A stretch of DNA of 64,000 bases. Origin: Streptacidiphilus jeojiense (GTDB taxonomy: Bacteria > Actinomycetota > Actinomycetes > Streptomycetales > Streptomycetaceae). Of the stretch, positions 63,747-64,000 are shown in pieces. Made by a program: the position numbers and the translations under genes. The DNA lies in assembly GCF_000719095.1 (NCBI RefSeq), contig NZ_JOEH01000034.1:29942-93941 (forward strand), given 5' to 3'. The notes beneath the pieces were generated by a model. The model saw only the letters and a program-made list of their open reading frames with translations, did no database searches and was not told where the DNA came from. The stretch's first letter is position 1; the number at the start of each line of letters is the position of its first letter.

Positions 63747-64000
63747 GGAGCCCCCCACAGCGGGGGTACGGCTCGGTCGAAGGAGTGACGGCCCGTCGTG
63801 GCTTGTCGCGCAGTTCCCCGCGCCCCTGAAAAGCAAGAGAGACGGCGTCGCCTGTCTTTTCCCCCTCCCCGCACGGGAGGGGGTGGGACGGGGCGGGGTG
63901 GTCGCGGCAGGGGCCGTCAAAGCGAAGAACGGGTCATCGACGTCAACGCCGCGGACACGCTTACAGACCCGTTCTGCAGCAGGCCCCAGAGCGACCACCC
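63747..64000. other. Structured non-coding tail region
   Basis: I see no convincing gene. The stretch contains repeat copy 6, a CCCCCTCCC-CGCAC-GGGAGGGGG hairpin (63861-63883) after TTTT, and a 10-bp inverted repeat AGAACGGGTC / GACCCGTTCT (63926-63935 and 63966-63975). A minus frame (63687-63998) is mostly translated repeat and low complexity; it could be the end of a gene outside the window. Confidence 0.6.
63808..63827. repeat. Intergenic palindromic repeat, copy 6 (single arm)
   Basis: One 20-bp arm identical to those of copies 1, 2, 4 and 5, 62 bp after the carboxylase stop; no partner arm nearby. Confidence 0.8.

Noticed and set aside
63687..63998. Minus-strand frame at the right edge
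   Set aside because: Much of it is translated repeat arm and low-complexity sequence; it may be part of a gene outside the window but cannot be supported.

Overview
The DNA is very GC-rich, with strong third-position G/C bias, frequent GTG starts and AGGAG-type ribosome sites. The gene families (many LCP cell-wall ligases, a CdgE-like diguanylate cyclase, a single class III adenylate cyclase, an acyl-CoA carboxylase with epsilon subunit, an actinobacterial-type histidine-utilisation set) point to a Streptomycetaceae chromosome (Streptomyces, Kitasatospora or Streptacidiphilus). I see no plasmid or phage genes, tRNA, rRNA or CRISPR. From memory, the left two thirds resembles the S. coelicolor SCO3040-3073 neighbourhood and the right part resembles SCO4932-4921, so two ancestral neighbourhoods may abut near 48-52 kb.

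Layout. 1-11.2 kb: six LytR-CpsA-Psr (LCP) paralogues (the first cut by the window edge), a stand-alone LytR_C protein and a glycosyltransferase, a cell-wall glycopolymer assembly locus. 11.2-17.5 kb: GntR regulator, ABC importer (lipoprotein, two permeases, ATPase), HAD phosphatase and SMR transporter. 17.5-21.7 kb: LtrA-like membrane protein, then an MFS transporter translationally coupled to a divergent MIO-family ammonia-lyase homologue lacking the normal Ala-Ser-Gly triad. 21.7-28 kb: small proteins, acyl-CoA dehydrogenase, UDP-sugar dehydrogenase, CoA-binding protein, Uma2 nuclease and a small ABC system. 28-37.3 kb: amidohydrolase, membrane dipeptidase, purE, purK, GtrA, a two-component system and a POT peptide transporter.

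37.3-42.2 kb holds what I consider the most interesting system: a four-gene, partly translationally coupled operon for surface proteins. It has a secreted WxL-like protein, a membrane-anchored WxL-interacting-like (DUF916-like) protein, a third TM-anchored immunoglobulin-like protein, and a protein with a LASTG sortase-E-type sorting signal whose N-terminal domain is homologous to that of the WxL-like protein. Upstream are two TGACG-N3-CGTCA palindromes and a strong leader stem-loop.

42.2-47.8 kb: hut catabolic run hutU, M20 amidohydrolase, hutF, hutI, read leftward. 47.9-52.1 kb: small proteins, a VIT1/CCC1-type membrane protein and an RpiR regulator. 52.2-64 kb: hutH, fdhD, a GGDEF protein (cdgE-like), adenylate cyclase, birA, and an acyl-CoA carboxylase set (beta, epsilon, a 41-residue TTA-containing membrane peptide, maf, a small membrane protein and the biotin-bearing alpha subunit). 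The biotin ligase sits divergently beside the carboxylase genes whose alpha subunit it should modify.

A recurring intergenic palindrome (core GGGGCGCGGGG with variable flanks) occurs at six gene ends. One copy carries compensatory base changes, so the folded form seems to be what is conserved.
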